From NCBI GenBank assembly GCA_035570235.1, contig DATMML010000121.1:1-38173 (forward strand): 38,173 nucleotides of DNA, written 5' to 3'. The translations under genes and the position numbers were made by a program. The first letter of the stretch is position 1. Each line of letters starts with the position of its first letter. This document shows, in pieces, positions 16,166 to 24,776 of this stretch. This stretch comes from Vicinamibacteria bacterium. Lineage in GTDB: Bacteria > Acidobacteriota > Vicinamibacteria > Fen-336. The notes below the pieces were generated by a model, which saw only the letters and a list, made by a program, of their open reading frames with translations, ran no database searches and was not told where the DNA came from.

Positions 16166-17021
16166 CGCCGCCCTCCTCCTCCATCGGCAGGCCCGCCTCC
16201 TGGGCGACGGAGCGTGCCCTTGCCAGCCCCTCCTGCTCCCTCCGCGCGCGCTCCGCGCGGGTGGCCTCCTCGGCCAAGCGGGTGCGGCTCACCGCGGCCG
16301 GGGTCTCCTTCCGCCGACCGAGGGTTTCCTCCATCCGTCGAATCAACGTCTCGAAGACCTTCACCCGCGCCCAGCGGGCGTCGGTGGCCTCCACGATGGT
16401 CCAGGGGGCGTAGGGGGTGTCCGTGCGGGTCAACATCTCCTCCCCCGCCTCCACCCACCGGTCGTAGTGCCGGTTGCGGCGCCAGTCCTCCTTCGCCACC
16501 TTCCAACGCTGCAGGGGGTCCTTCTCCATCTCCTTGAGCCGTCGACCCTGCTCGGCGCGGGAGATGTGAAAGAAGAACTTGAGCAGGACCTGGCCGTCGT
16601 CCGCCAGCCAGCGCTCAAAAGCGTTTATCTGCTCGTAGGCCTCGCGCCACACCTTTTTCCTCACCACCTTGTCGACCCGCTCCACGAGCACGCGTCCGTA
16701 CCAGGAGTGGTCGAAGAGGGCCATGTGACCGTCCTCGGGAAGCCGGATCTGGTAGCGCCAGAGCCAGTGGTAGCGCCGCTCCAGCTCGGAGGGCGGGGAG
16801 GCGGGATAGGCGCGGAAGGCGCGGGGGTCCAGGCCCCCGGTCAGGCGCTGGATGACGCTGCCCTTCCCCGCCGCATCCCAGCCTTCGAACACGACGAGGG
16901 TGGGGATCTCCGCATCCCGGAGCCGGTATTGGAGCTGACGGATGCGCTCCTGCAGCCCCGGAAACACCTTCTGATAGCGGGTGCGGGAAAGGCTCCGTCC
17001 GAGATCGATGGTCTCCAGCAA
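16158..17021 (-). CDS. Polyphosphate kinase 2 family protein with charged C-terminal extension
   Basis: 287 residues from a TTG at 17021. That start gives LLETIDLGRSLS, which matches the MLESVDLGKRV start of the downstream paralogue; the frame open to 17126 would run into the PilT promoter. Walker A EGWDAAGKGSVIQR (about 46-59), Walker B FDHSWYGRVLVERVD and the blocks KFFFHISRAEQ, DWRRNRHYDRW and TPYAPWTIVEATDARW are intact. After the catalytic domain comes an approximately 60-residue Arg/Glu/Ala-rich helical tail not found in the partner. It is the first gene of the PPK2 pair and resembles the N-terminal position of fused Pap enzymes, although its own motifs look fully catalytic. Confidence 0.88.
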   Translation of the reverse strand: MLETIDLGRSLSRTRYQKVFPGLQERIRQLQYRLRDAEIPTLVVFEGWDAAGKGSVIQRLTGGLDPRAFRAYPASPPSELERRYHWLWRYQIRLPEDGHMALFDHSWYGRVLVERVDKVVRKKVWREAYEQINAFERWLADDGQVLLKFFFHISRAEQGRRLKEMEKDPLQRWKVAKEDWRRNRHYDRWVEAGEEMLTRTDTPYAPWTIVEATDARWARVKVFETLIRRMEETLGRRKETPAAVSRTRLAEEATRAERARREQEGLARARSVAQEAGLPMEEEGGGA

Positions 17022-17072
17022 GCCGCCCCAGCATAGGCACGGGCGGGGCTGGCCTGTCAATGGAGCGCAGCG

Positions 17073-17101
17073 TCGATGAAGGACAGGAGCCGTGCTATGA
17101 T
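17073..17101 (+). promoter_or_regulatory. Possible promoter for the PilT gene
   Basis: TATGAT at 17096-17101 is a good -10 hexamer. Seventeen bases upstream is TCGATG, a weak -35 match. The start codon is 24 bases downstream, with GGAGG at 17113-17117. Assigned on spacing only. Confidence 0.3.
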
Positions 17102-17124
17102 CGCCGTTCCCCGGAGGTCCAGGC

Positions 17125-18336
17125 ATGGCTTACTTCGACGTCGATCCCTTGCTCGAGGCCATGCTGGACGCCGCGCCCGGCATTTCGGACCTCAACCTCT
17201 CGGTGGGCCGGCCGCCCCAGGTGGAGGTGGACGGAGCTCTCCGGCCCGTTTCTTTCGCCGGCATCGAGCGTCTGCTCCCCTACCACACGGAACTGATCGC
17301 GATGCGGCTGCTGGCCGGCAAGCGCGACAACGCGGACAAGCTGGTGCGCACGGGCTCGGTGGACCTCTCTTACAGCCTGGCCCGTCGGACCCGCTTCCGG
17401 GCGAACGTGTTCTCCCAGAGGGGCAGCTTCTCGATTGCCCTCCGCGTGATCCCGAACAAGGTGCCCAGCATCGAGGAGCTCGGGATCCCGTCCCAGCTCA
17501 ACGAGATCGCGGGTGAGCGAAACGGGATTGTCCTCGTGACGGGTCCGACCGGCTCCGGAAAGTCGACCACCCTCGCCGCCATCATCAACAAGATCAACCG
17601 CGAGGAGAGCATCCACGTCATCACCATCGAGGACCCCATCGAGTACCTCCACCCCCACCAGAAGGCGACCATCAACCAGCGCGAGGTGGGCTCGGACACC
17701 CAGACCTTCGCCCTCGCCCTCCGGGCCGCCCTCCGCCAGGCTCCCAAGGTCATCCTGGTGGGCGAGATGCGGGATGTGGAGACGATCTCGATCGCGCTGG
17801 AGGCCTCGGAGACCGGGCACCTGGTCCTCTCCACCCTCCACACCATCGACGCCGCCAAGACCGTGGACCGCATCGTGGGCGTGTTCCCCAAGAATGAAGA
17901 ACGCCAGGTCCGGACACGCTTCGCCCAGTCCTTCAAGTGGATCGTGAGCCAGCGCCTGGTCCCCAAGATCACGGGAGGGCGGATGGCGGTGTGCGAGATC
18001 TTGCGCAACAACTCCCGCACCAAGGAGTACATCGCGGAAGGGGAGCGGGAGGGCAAGAGCCTGGTCGAGGCCATGGAGGACGGCGTCCTGGAAGGAATGC
18101 AGAGCTTCGACCACGAGCTGGAGCGCCTCATCAACACGGGCGTGATCGAACGCGAGATCGGCCTGTCTTACGCCACCAACCGAACCAACCTCCAGCTCCG
18201 GTTGGACACCCAGGGTTCGGACGCGGAGGAGAAGAAACCCGCCCCCCGGCCCAGCCCCACCCCCGCCCAGGGCGTGCGCCGGGCGACGAACCCCCCGGCC
18301 GTGGATGGCGGGTTCGACGACCTGATCGAGAGGTAG
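17125..18336 (+). CDS. pilT: Type IV pilus twitching ATPase, PilT/PilU family
   Basis: 403 residues. N-terminal PAS-like part (DLNLSVGRPPQVEVDGAL), then the RecA-like secretion ATPase core: Walker A GPTGSGKST (140-148, Lys146), Asp box ITIEDPIEYLH, Walker B ILVGEMRDVET, and His-box SETGHLVLSTLHT. GEMRD rather than GEIRD and the retraction-type C terminus (MQSFDHELERLINTG) point to PilT/PilU, the hexameric motor that pulls pili back for twitching. A Pro-rich tail of about 40 residues follows. ATG with GGAGG seven bases upstream. The next gene begins three bases after the stop. Whether it is PilT or the accessory PilU cannot be settled. Confidence 0.93.
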   Translation: MAYFDVDPLLEAMLDAAPGISDLNLSVGRPPQVEVDGALRPVSFAGIERLLPYHTELIAMRLLAGKRDNADKLVRTGSVDLSYSLARRTRFRANVFSQRGSFSIALRVIPNKVPSIEELGIPSQLNEIAGERNGIVLVTGPTGSGKSTTLAAIINKINREESIHVITIEDPIEYLHPHQKATINQREVGSDTQTFALALRAALRQAPKVILVGEMRDVETISIALEASETGHLVLSTLHTIDAAKTVDRIVGVFPKNEERQVRTRFAQSFKWIVSQRLVPKITGGRMAVCEILRNNSRTKEYIAEGEREGKSLVEAMEDGVLEGMQSFDHELERLINTGVIEREIGLSYATNRTNLQLRLDTQGSDAEEKKPAPRPSPTPAQGVRRATNPPAVDGGFDDLIER

Positions 18337-18339
18337 AGC

Positions 18340-19032
18340 GTGCAGGCCCTCTGTCCGCAGTGCTCGCAGCGGATCGTGATCGACGACGCCAAGGTCCCGG
18401 ACCGGCCCTTCAGCGTGAAATGCCCCAAGTGCCAAGGGGTGGTGAAGCTGCAGGGCAAGGGGGCGGGCCCCGAGGCGGCCGCTCCCCCTCCCCCGCCCCC
18501 GGAATCCGCTCCCGCATCACCCTCCGCCCCCGCCACGGACGAGCTGCGGTCGCACATGATGAGCCAGATCCGCCGGGAGCTAGCCGGGGGGGAGGCGCAC
18601 CAGCCGCGCGCGCTGGTGTCCTTTCCCGACCACAGCCCCGCGGCCGGCGTCGCCCCCCTCCTGACCCGCCTGGGCTTCGTGGTGGACTCCGCGGAGGGGC
18701 ACGACGAGGGGGCGCGCCTCGTCGAGCAGGGGGTCTATTCGCTGGTGGCCACGGCTCGGGTGCAGGCCGCCCCCGGAAAAGGGGAGACCCTCTACCAGCG
18801 GATCAGCCGCTTGAGCCCGGAAGCGCGGCGTCGGCTCTTCTTGCTCCTGGTGGGGGACGAGTTCAAGAGCGGGGACGGCACCCAGGCCTTCGTGGCTCTG
18901 GCCGACCTCGTCTTGAGCACTCGTGACGCGGCGGCGGCGGAGGGCACCATCCGCAACACCCTGGCCGAGCGCACCCGCGTGTACCAAGCCTTCACCGACG
19001 CCCGGCGGCGTTTCGAGGCCGCGGCGACCTAG
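18340..19032 (+). CDS. MJ0042-type zinc-ribbon protein with receiver-like C-terminal domain
   Basis: 230 residues, GTG start three bases after pilT. An N-terminal zinc ribbon, CPQCSQRIVIDD and CPKCQGVVKL (Cys at about 5, 8, 28 and 31), is joined by a Pro/Ala-rich linker (about 45-70) to an alpha/beta domain (ALVSFPDHSPAAGVAPLLTRLGFVVDSAEGHDEGARLV) that looks like a degenerate response-regulator receiver. A helical C terminus follows (AAAEGTIRNTLAERTRVYQAF). The tight coupling suggests it regulates or partners the pilus motor. Such zinc-ribbon plus low-complexity proteins occur in myxobacteria and acidobacteria. No phosphoacceptor Asp is obvious. Confidence 0.75.
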   Translation: MQALCPQCSQRIVIDDAKVPDRPFSVKCPKCQGVVKLQGKGAGPEAAAPPPPPPESAPASPSAPATDELRSHMMSQIRRELAGGEAHQPRALVSFPDHSPAAGVAPLLTRLGFVVDSAEGHDEGARLVEQGVYSLVATARVQAAPGKGETLYQRISRLSPEARRRLFLLLVGDEFKSGDGTQAFVALADLVLSTRDAAAAEGTIRNTLAERTRVYQAFTDARRRFEAAAT

Positions 19033-19082
19033 CCGCTCCCGGTGTCGCTCTCGGGGCGGCCGCGCCGCCGAGCCAGCTCCGT

Positions 19083-19110
19083 CTCGCGAGGAGGGGGCTA
19101 CTCCCGCGAG
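19083..19110. terminator. Hairpin between convergent genes (possible bidirectional terminator)
   Basis: CTCGCG (19083-19088) pairs with CGCGAG (19105-19110), and GGAG (19090-19093) with CTCC (19101-19104), with one bulged A and a seven-base loop. It overlaps the last codons of the phosphorylase gene. No T-run follows on either strand, so intrinsic termination is uncertain. Confidence 0.35.
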
Positions 19111-21215
19111 GCGGCCGCGGGCAGGTAGGTGGTGAGCACGTAGTCCCGGACCATGCGGTGGGCGCTGAACGGGCCCACGATGGACTCGATGGAGGCCTTC
19201 ATGGTCTCGATCCAGAGGCCGGGGAGTCCGCCCGCCTCGCGGGCGAAGAAGCGGGGAACGACCTCCTCCGCCAGCACCTGGTAGAGGGCCTGCGCATCCG
19301 CGCGGTCCTGGGCCGTGACGTCGGGGTCCACCCGGCCGTCCCCGATGGCCCAGCCATTGTCCCCCCGGAAACCCTCCACCCACCAGCCGTCCAGGATGCT
19401 CACGTTCACGCCCCCGTTGATGGGGCTCTTCTGGCCGCTGGTGCCGCTGGCCTCGTGGGGCCGCCGCGGGGTGTTGAGCCAGACGTCGCAGCCCTGCACC
19501 ATCATCCGGCCCATCTCGATGTCGTAGTCCTCCAGGAACACCAGCTTTCCCTTGAACTCCCCCTGGGTGAGCACGACCAGTCGCCGGATCACCTCCTGCC
19601 CCTCGCGGTCCGCGGGGTGGGCCTTGCCCGCGAAAATGAACTGCACCGGGCGGTCGGGATCGGAGAGGAGGGCGCGCAGCCGTTCCAGGTCGGAGAGGAT
19701 CAGCACCGCGCGTTTGTAGGTGGCAAACCGGCGGGCGAAGCCGATGGTGAGGGCGTGGGGGTCGAGGAGACCTTCCACCGTCCTGAGCTCGCCCGGGGAG
19801 AGCCCGTGGCGCGCGGACTGCAAGCGCACGCGCTCGCGAACAAAGCGAACCAGGCGCTCCTTCTGCGAGCGGTGGGCGGCCCAAAGCTCGCCGGCCTGTA
19901 CCCCGCGGATGCCCGTCCAGTACTCCGGCTCCAAGAGGTGATCGTTCCAGTCTGGGCCCAGGTGGTGGGCGTAGAGGGCGCGCATCTCGGGGCCCACCCA
20001 GCTCTCGGTATGGACCCCGTTGGTGATGGACCCCACCGGCTGCTCGGGCGCCCCCGGCCAGAGGTGGCGCCACATCGCAGAGGAGACCTGTCCGTGCAGC
20101 TTGCTCACCCCATTGACGCGGGAGGAGAGCCGGATGGCGAGGGCGGTCATGTTGAAGTTGCCGTTGTCGGCGCCCAGGGCCAGGGCCTCATCCGGCTCGC
20201 AGCCCACCTCTCGGATCCAGAAGTCGAGGTAGCGGCGCACCAGCGCGCGGTCGAAGGTCTCGTTGCCGGCGGGGACGGGGGTGTGGGTAGTGAAGACCGC
20301 GTCCCGGGCCACGGCTCTCAGGGCTTCGGCCAGGCCCTCGCCGTGGTGCACCCGCTCGCGGGCCCGCTCCATGCCCAGGAAAGCCACGTGGCCCTCGTTC
20401 ATGTGCCAGACGGCAGGAAAGATGCCGAGGGCGCCCAGGGCCCGCACCCCACCCACCCCGAGCACGATCTCCTGGCAGAGCCGCATCTCCCGCCCTCGAA
20501 CGTAGAGGACGCCGGTGATGGGGCGGTCGGCGGGGTCGTTCAGGGGGATGTCGGTATCCAGCATGAGGACGGGGACCAGACCCACCTGTGCCTTCCAGAC
20601 CGCGGCCTGGACGATACGGCCGGGCAGGTCGATGGGCACGGTGAGGACGCCCCCCCCGGGGGCCTGCACGGGCCGCACGGGCAGGCGGGCAAAGTCGTAG
20701 TCCGGGTAGATGTGCTGCTGGAAGCCGTCGGCATCCACGGTCTGGCGGAAATACCCGGAGCGGTAGAGAAGACCCACCCCCACCAGGGGCACCCCCAGGT
20801 CGCTGGCCGCCTTGCAGTGGTCGCCGGAGAGCACGCCCAAGCCGCCCGAGTAGACGCCCAGGGACTCGTGGAGGCCGAACTCCATCGAAAAATAGGCCAC
20901 GGGGGCGGACAGGGCCTGCGCGGTCTTGGCGAACCAGCGCGAGCGGGAGCGGTAGGCGTCGAGGGCGAGGATCACCGCCTCGTAGGTGCGCCGGAACTCC
21001 GGATCGGCCAGGAGCCGGCCCCACTGTTTCGGCTCCACGTTGATCAGGAGCTGGACCGGGTTGTGGTACCGGCGCCAGTGCTCGGGGTCGATCCAGGCGA
21101 AGAGGCGGGGGGCCAGGGGCGACCAGCTCCACCAGAGGTCGTAGGCCAGCTCGCGCAGGCGCGCCAAGTCCGGGGGGAGCTCGATGTCGGCGGTCTCGAG
21201 AGTATGGATCTCCAT
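19098..21215 (-). CDS. glgP: Alpha-glucan (glycogen/maltodextrin) phosphorylase, GT35
   Basis: 705 residues of the bacterial alpha-glucan phosphorylase type (TIGR02094-like), with the N-terminal YDLWWSWSP block rather than the longer rabbit/E. coli form. Substrate and catalytic motifs: FSMEFGLHESLGVYSGGLGVLSGDH, WHMNEGHVAFLGMER, FTTHTPVPAGNETF and NGVHTESWVGPEM. The PLP lysine lies in SGTSGQKSPINGGVNVS, at about Lys596. It releases glucose-1-phosphate from stored glucan with inorganic phosphate. It follows two receiver-PilZ genes on the same strand after 71 bases and may belong to that transcript. No other glycogen genes are visible. Confidence 0.95.
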   Translation of the reverse strand: MEIHTLETADIELPPDLARLRELAYDLWWSWSPLAPRLFAWIDPEHWRRYHNPVQLLINVEPKQWGRLLADPEFRRTYEAVILALDAYRSRSRWFAKTAQALSAPVAYFSMEFGLHESLGVYSGGLGVLSGDHCKAASDLGVPLVGVGLLYRSGYFRQTVDADGFQQHIYPDYDFARLPVRPVQAPGGGVLTVPIDLPGRIVQAAVWKAQVGLVPVLMLDTDIPLNDPADRPITGVLYVRGREMRLCQEIVLGVGGVRALGALGIFPAVWHMNEGHVAFLGMERARERVHHGEGLAEALRAVARDAVFTTHTPVPAGNETFDRALVRRYLDFWIREVGCEPDEALALGADNGNFNMTALAIRLSSRVNGVSKLHGQVSSAMWRHLWPGAPEQPVGSITNGVHTESWVGPEMRALYAHHLGPDWNDHLLEPEYWTGIRGVQAGELWAAHRSQKERLVRFVRERVRLQSARHGLSPGELRTVEGLLDPHALTIGFARRFATYKRAVLILSDLERLRALLSDPDRPVQFIFAGKAHPADREGQEVIRRLVVLTQGEFKGKLVFLEDYDIEMGRMMVQGCDVWLNTPRRPHEASGTSGQKSPINGGVNVSILDGWWVEGFRGDNGWAIGDGRVDPDVTAQDRADAQALYQVLAEEVVPRFFAREAGGLPGLWIETMKASIESIVGPFSAHRMVRDYVLTTYLPAAASRE

Positions 21216-21286
21216 CTTTGGGATGGGTTCCTGGTTAGGGAGGGAACAGCCGATGGCGGCGGCGCAAGGCCGGATTCATACCGCCC

Positions 21287-21955
21287 TCAGGAGGTGGCGA
21301 AGGCGCCCACGAACTGGGCCACCCGCTCCTCCCCGTCCGCGGCGAAGCGGTGGAACTCCACCCCGAAGCGCTCCCCCTTGGCCTGCCGCACCACGCGACC
21401 CAGGACGGCGACGGGGGGGTCCGTGTCCAAGAGGCGGAAACCCAGATCGAGGTCGTCCCCTATCCCGAGAGGCAGAGAGGATTGGATCAGCATCCCGCGC
21501 ACGCTCAGGTTCAGGGCGAGGGCCAGCCCGGAGGTGCGTGGGGAGCCGGTGTCGGCCTCCACCTCGAAATGCACGGCGAAGCGGGTCTCCCTGCGGGTGG
21601 GCACCTGGATCAGCTTGACCAGCCGGTCGTCCCACTCGGGTCCGGCGGGCAGGCGCAGGATGGCGTTCGCCCCCGCCTCCAGCAAGTCGAGCTCCCCGGC
21701 GTCGAAGTCGCCCCGCCCCATAACCACGATGGAGAGGGGACGGGTCATGGGGTCACGGCGCAGATCCGCGATCAGCTCTCCCGCTCCCGACAGGTCGCGG
21801 TCTACCAAGGCCATCTGGGGCCGGGCGGCCACGGCCAGCGTGCGCGCGTAGTCCACGCGGGTGGCCACGACACGCGCGATGTCATCGCGCCAGAGGAGGG
21901 TCTGGCCGAGGTCTCCCTCCAGGTCCGACGTCGAACAGAGAAGAACCGTGGGCAT
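21287..21955 (-). CDS. Receiver-like plus PilZ domain protein (copy 1)
   Basis: 222 residues. The N-terminal 115 residues have a receiver-type alternation: VLLCSTS, then MALVDRDLSG with an Asp at the phosphoacceptor position, then LSIVVMGRGDFDAGELDLLEAGANAILRLP. The usual lysine before the last proline is missing (RLP instead of KP). The C-terminal PilZ domain has the c-di-GMP motifs RRETRF (about 120-125) and NLSVRG (about 148-153). It probably couples a second-messenger signal to an output, perhaps pilus motility. It is a paralogue of the neighbouring upstream gene, 30 bases away. Confidence 0.83.
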   Translation of the reverse strand: MPTVLLCSTSDLEGDLGQTLLWRDDIARVVATRVDYARTLAVAARPQMALVDRDLSGAGELIADLRRDPMTRPLSIVVMGRGDFDAGELDLLEAGANAILRLPAGPEWDDRLVKLIQVPTRRETRFAVHFEVEADTGSPRTSGLALALNLSVRGMLIQSSLPLGIGDDLDLGFRLLDTDPPVAVLGRVVRQAKGERFGVEFHRFAADGEERVAQFVGAFATS

Positions 21956-21985
21956 GGATGGGGGAGTGTATCACCGCCGGGGGTG

Positions 21986-22669
21986 TCAGCGGCCTCCGAC
22001 GACCATCCCTTCCGCCTCCACGTACTTCTTGATACGGACCCGGCCGTCGTCCTTGACGTGGGTCAGCTCGATGCCGTACTCGAGGGGCTCCGCCCCCTGG
22101 CGCACCACCGTTCCCGAACCGTCGATGACGACCGGATCGCCGGGGACACGGAAAGCGTAGTGCACGTCGTCACCAATCTTGAGAAGGCGGGAGGACACCA
22201 CGAAGATGCCGTTAACGCTCAAGTTGAGGGCGTTGGCCGGGAAGGCCTCCCCCCCCGCGTCAAACTCGGCATCGAGCCGCAGGGAGACACCGAAGCGACC
22301 CTCGCGGCGCTGGGGGACGTGCATGAGGCGGACGAGGCGATCGTCCCAGTCCGGCCCGGGCGGGATGCGAAGAATGCCGTTGGCGCCCGCCTGGAGCAGA
22401 TCCAGCTCGGCGGGATCGAAGTCGCCGCGGGCCAGAGCCACGATCGAGATCCGGCGCGTGTAGGGATCTTCACGAAAAGCGCTCACCAGCCGAGCGGCCC
22501 CGTCGAGCTCCTGGTCGACCACGATGATGTCCGGTCTCCGCTGCGCGGCCAGGAGGCGGGCCTGTTCGCGGTCCCGGGCTAGGCGCCGCTCCACGTTCTG
22601 GCCCCAGAGCACGGTTTGGTTGAGCTCGCTCTCCAGCGAGCGGGGAGAGCAGACGAGCACCACGAGCAT
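21986..22669 (-). CDS. Receiver-like plus PilZ domain protein (copy 2)
   Basis: 227 residues with the same plan as the adjacent copy. The receiver-like part has DIIVVDQELDGAARL and ISIVALARGDFDPAELDLLQAGANGILRIPPG; the conserved lysine is again lost. In the PilZ part, QRREGRF and NLSVNGIFV give the c-di-GMP pattern RxxxR ... NxSxxG. About 40% of residues look identical to copy 1 by eye, with GDFD-ELDLL-AGAN-ILR fully shared. It is the upstream member of the pair and lies 77 bases after nadE on the same strand. Partner and output are unknown. Confidence 0.83.
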   Translation of the reverse strand: MLVVLVCSPRSLESELNQTVLWGQNVERRLARDREQARLLAAQRRPDIIVVDQELDGAARLVSAFREDPYTRRISIVALARGDFDPAELDLLQAGANGILRIPPGPDWDDRLVRLMHVPQRREGRFGVSLRLDAEFDAGGEAFPANALNLSVNGIFVVSSRLLKIGDDVHYAFRVPGDPVVIDGSGTVVRQGAEPLEYGIELTHVKDDGRVRIKKYVEAEGMVVGGR

Positions 22670-22746
22670 TGCGCCCGCGAGTGTAGCACTGGCCGGGAGC
22701 GGGGTCGGGCGGGCCGCGGGCGGCCCCTAGCCGCGGCGAGGCGAGG

Positions 22747-24690
22747 CTAGACCTCGCGCAGCCAGGCTTCCTTGGAGGCGTCGCTGGGCATCCGCCAGTC
22801 TCCGCGTGGAGAAAGGCTGACGGAGCCTACCTTGGGCCCGTCGGGCATCACGGATCGCTTGAACTGACTGTCAAAGAAGCGCTCGATGAAGACGCGCAGC
22901 CAAGTCCGGAGGGTCTCCGTCGGGTAGCGATCGGCGAAGGCGTGCTCGGCCAGGAAGAGCGTCTTGCGCGGACCCGCCCCCAGGCGGACGAAACTGAAGA
23001 GGAAGAAGTCGTGGAGTTCGTAGGGGCCCACGATCTCCTCCGTTCGCTGGGCGATGGCCCCGTCGGCTCGGGGGGGGAGGAGCTCCGGGGAGACCGGCGT
23101 CTCCAGGACCGCCTGCAGCACCGCGCGCTCGGCCTCTCCCGCCTGATGGTCGGCCACCCAGCGCACGAGCTGGCGCACCAGGGTCTTGGGCACACCCCCG
23201 TTCACGTTGTACATCGCGATCTGGTCTCCGCCGAAGGTGTAAAAGCCCAGCGCCAGCTCCGAGAGGTCCCCCGTGCCCACCACCAGGCCCCCCTCCTGGT
23301 TGGCCAGGTCCATCAGCACCTGGGTGCGCTCGCGAGCCTGAAGGTTCTGGTAGGTCGCGCTCGTGCGGTCCTCGGGATCGAGTCCGATGTCGCGAATGTG
23401 CTGGGTGCAGGCGGGCCGGACGTCGATCTCGCGCAGGCTGGCCCCGGTGGCGGTGGCCAGGCGGCGCGCGTTGGTGAGGGTCTGCTCGCTGGTGCCGAAG
23501 CCGGGGAGCGTCACGGCCAGTACGCCCGGGCGGGGCAGCCCCAGGAGGTCGGCCGTTCGCACCGCCACCAGCAGGGCCAGGGTCGAGTCGAGTCCGCCCG
23601 AGAGCCCGAGCACCGGGCGGCGGATCCCGGTGTGCTCGAGGCGCCGGGCCAGGCCCGCGGTCTGGATGGAGAAGACCTCGCGGCAGCGCTCGTCGAGGAG
23701 GCCCGGGTCGGAGGGCACGAAGGGATGCGCATCCACCGCCCGCAGAAGGCGGTGGGGGTCGGGGGGGGGGATGGGCCGGAGGGCGACGCGGCGTGGATCG
23801 CGACCGCGGGGATGAACGGCATCCGCGAAGGAGGTCTGGCGCATCCGCTCCACCAGGAGCCGCTCGGTGTCCACGTCCGTCGCGATGAGGTCCCCGCTCC
23901 TCCGGAACCGCTCTCCCTCCGCCAGGAGCACGCCATTCTCTGCCACCATCAAGTGGCCCCCGAAGACGAGGTCGGTGGTGGATTCGTGGACGCCGGCGTT
24001 TGCGTAGACGTAGGCGGAAAGGGTCCGCCCCGACTGCTGCCGCACCAGTTCCCGGCGGTAGTCCGCCTTCCCCACCAGGTCCGGGGAGGCGGAGGGGTTG
24101 AGGAGGACGGTAGCCCCCGCCACCGCCTGTCGGCTGCTGGGGGAGATGGGCGCCCACAGGTCCTCACAGATCTCCAAGGCCAGGGTCACCCCCGGCTCGC
24201 TCTCCGCGCCGAAGAGGAGGTCGGTGCCGAAGGGCACGTCCGCGCCCGCCAGGCGGACGGTGTCGCGGGTGGCTTCCCGTGCCGAGGAGAACCAGCGCTC
24301 CTCGTAGTATTCGCCGTACCCGGGCAGGAAGGTTTTGGGGACCACGCCCAGCAGCCGCCCTCCCTGGATCAAGGCCGCGGCGTTGAAGAGCCGGCCGTCC
24401 AGGGCCACGGGCAGGCCCACCGCCACCACCATGGGCAGAGAGGCGGTCTCGCGCAGCAGCCACGCCAGGGCCCGCTCCGCACCCGCGACCAGGGTGGAGA
24501 GGCTGAAGAAGAGGTCGCCCGCGGTATAGCCCGCGAGGCCCAACTCCGGGAGGACGAGTACCTGCACTCCCCGCTCCCGCGCTTGGTGCACGGTTCGCAG
24601 GGACTCCGCGGCGTTGCGCTCGGGGTCGGCCACCGCCACCGGGGGACAAGCCGCCCCCACGCGCAGGAAGCCGAAGGGCGCGGTGGTCAT
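22747..24690 (-). CDS. nadE: Glutamine-dependent NAD(+) synthetase
   Basis: 647 residues, two domains. The N-terminal nitrilase-like glutaminase carries the Glu-Lys-Cys triad: Glu49 in LVLPELGLAGYT, Lys119 in VVPKTFLPGYGEYYEERWF, Cys175 in LALEICEDLWAP. The C-terminal synthetase has the PP-loop SGGLDSTLALLV, then LPGFGTSEQTLTNA, YQNLQARERTQVLM and VVGTGDLSELALGF. It makes NAD from deamido-NAD, ATP and glutamine in the last step of NAD synthesis, channelling ammonia between domains. The length matches the bacterial/mycobacterial glutamine-dependent class. ATG start. Confidence 0.97.
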   Translation of the reverse strand: MTTAPFGFLRVGAACPPVAVADPERNAAESLRTVHQARERGVQVLVLPELGLAGYTAGDLFFSLSTLVAGAERALAWLLRETASLPMVVAVGLPVALDGRLFNAAALIQGGRLLGVVPKTFLPGYGEYYEERWFSSAREATRDTVRLAGADVPFGTDLLFGAESEPGVTLALEICEDLWAPISPSSRQAVAGATVLLNPSASPDLVGKADYRRELVRQQSGRTLSAYVYANAGVHESTTDLVFGGHLMVAENGVLLAEGERFRRSGDLIATDVDTERLLVERMRQTSFADAVHPRGRDPRRVALRPIPPPDPHRLLRAVDAHPFVPSDPGLLDERCREVFSIQTAGLARRLEHTGIRRPVLGLSGGLDSTLALLVAVRTADLLGLPRPGVLAVTLPGFGTSEQTLTNARRLATATGASLREIDVRPACTQHIRDIGLDPEDRTSATYQNLQARERTQVLMDLANQEGGLVVGTGDLSELALGFYTFGGDQIAMYNVNGGVPKTLVRQLVRWVADHQAGEAERAVLQAVLETPVSPELLPPRADGAIAQRTEEIVGPYELHDFFLFSFVRLGAGPRKTLFLAEHAFADRYPTETLRTWLRVFIERFFDSQFKRSVMPDGPKVGSVSLSPRGDWRMPSDASKEAWLREV

Positions 24691-24776
24691 GACTCAGGAT
24701 ACAACGGAACCGACCAGCGACCGCGGGCGGCGCACCCCCGAGCCAACCTCGACGGAAACGGCTGGAACGACGTGCT

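Noticed and set aside
15458-17021. Frameshifted single Pap gene instead of two PPK2 genes
   Set aside because: Each copy has its own matching N-terminal start pattern and the first has an extra C-terminal tail before the second begins, so two genes are preferred; resequencing would settle it.
19158-21851. 897-codon plus-strand open frame opposite the phosphorylase
   Set aside because: The opposite strand encodes an unmistakable alpha-glucan phosphorylase and PilZ protein; the frame has no motifs.
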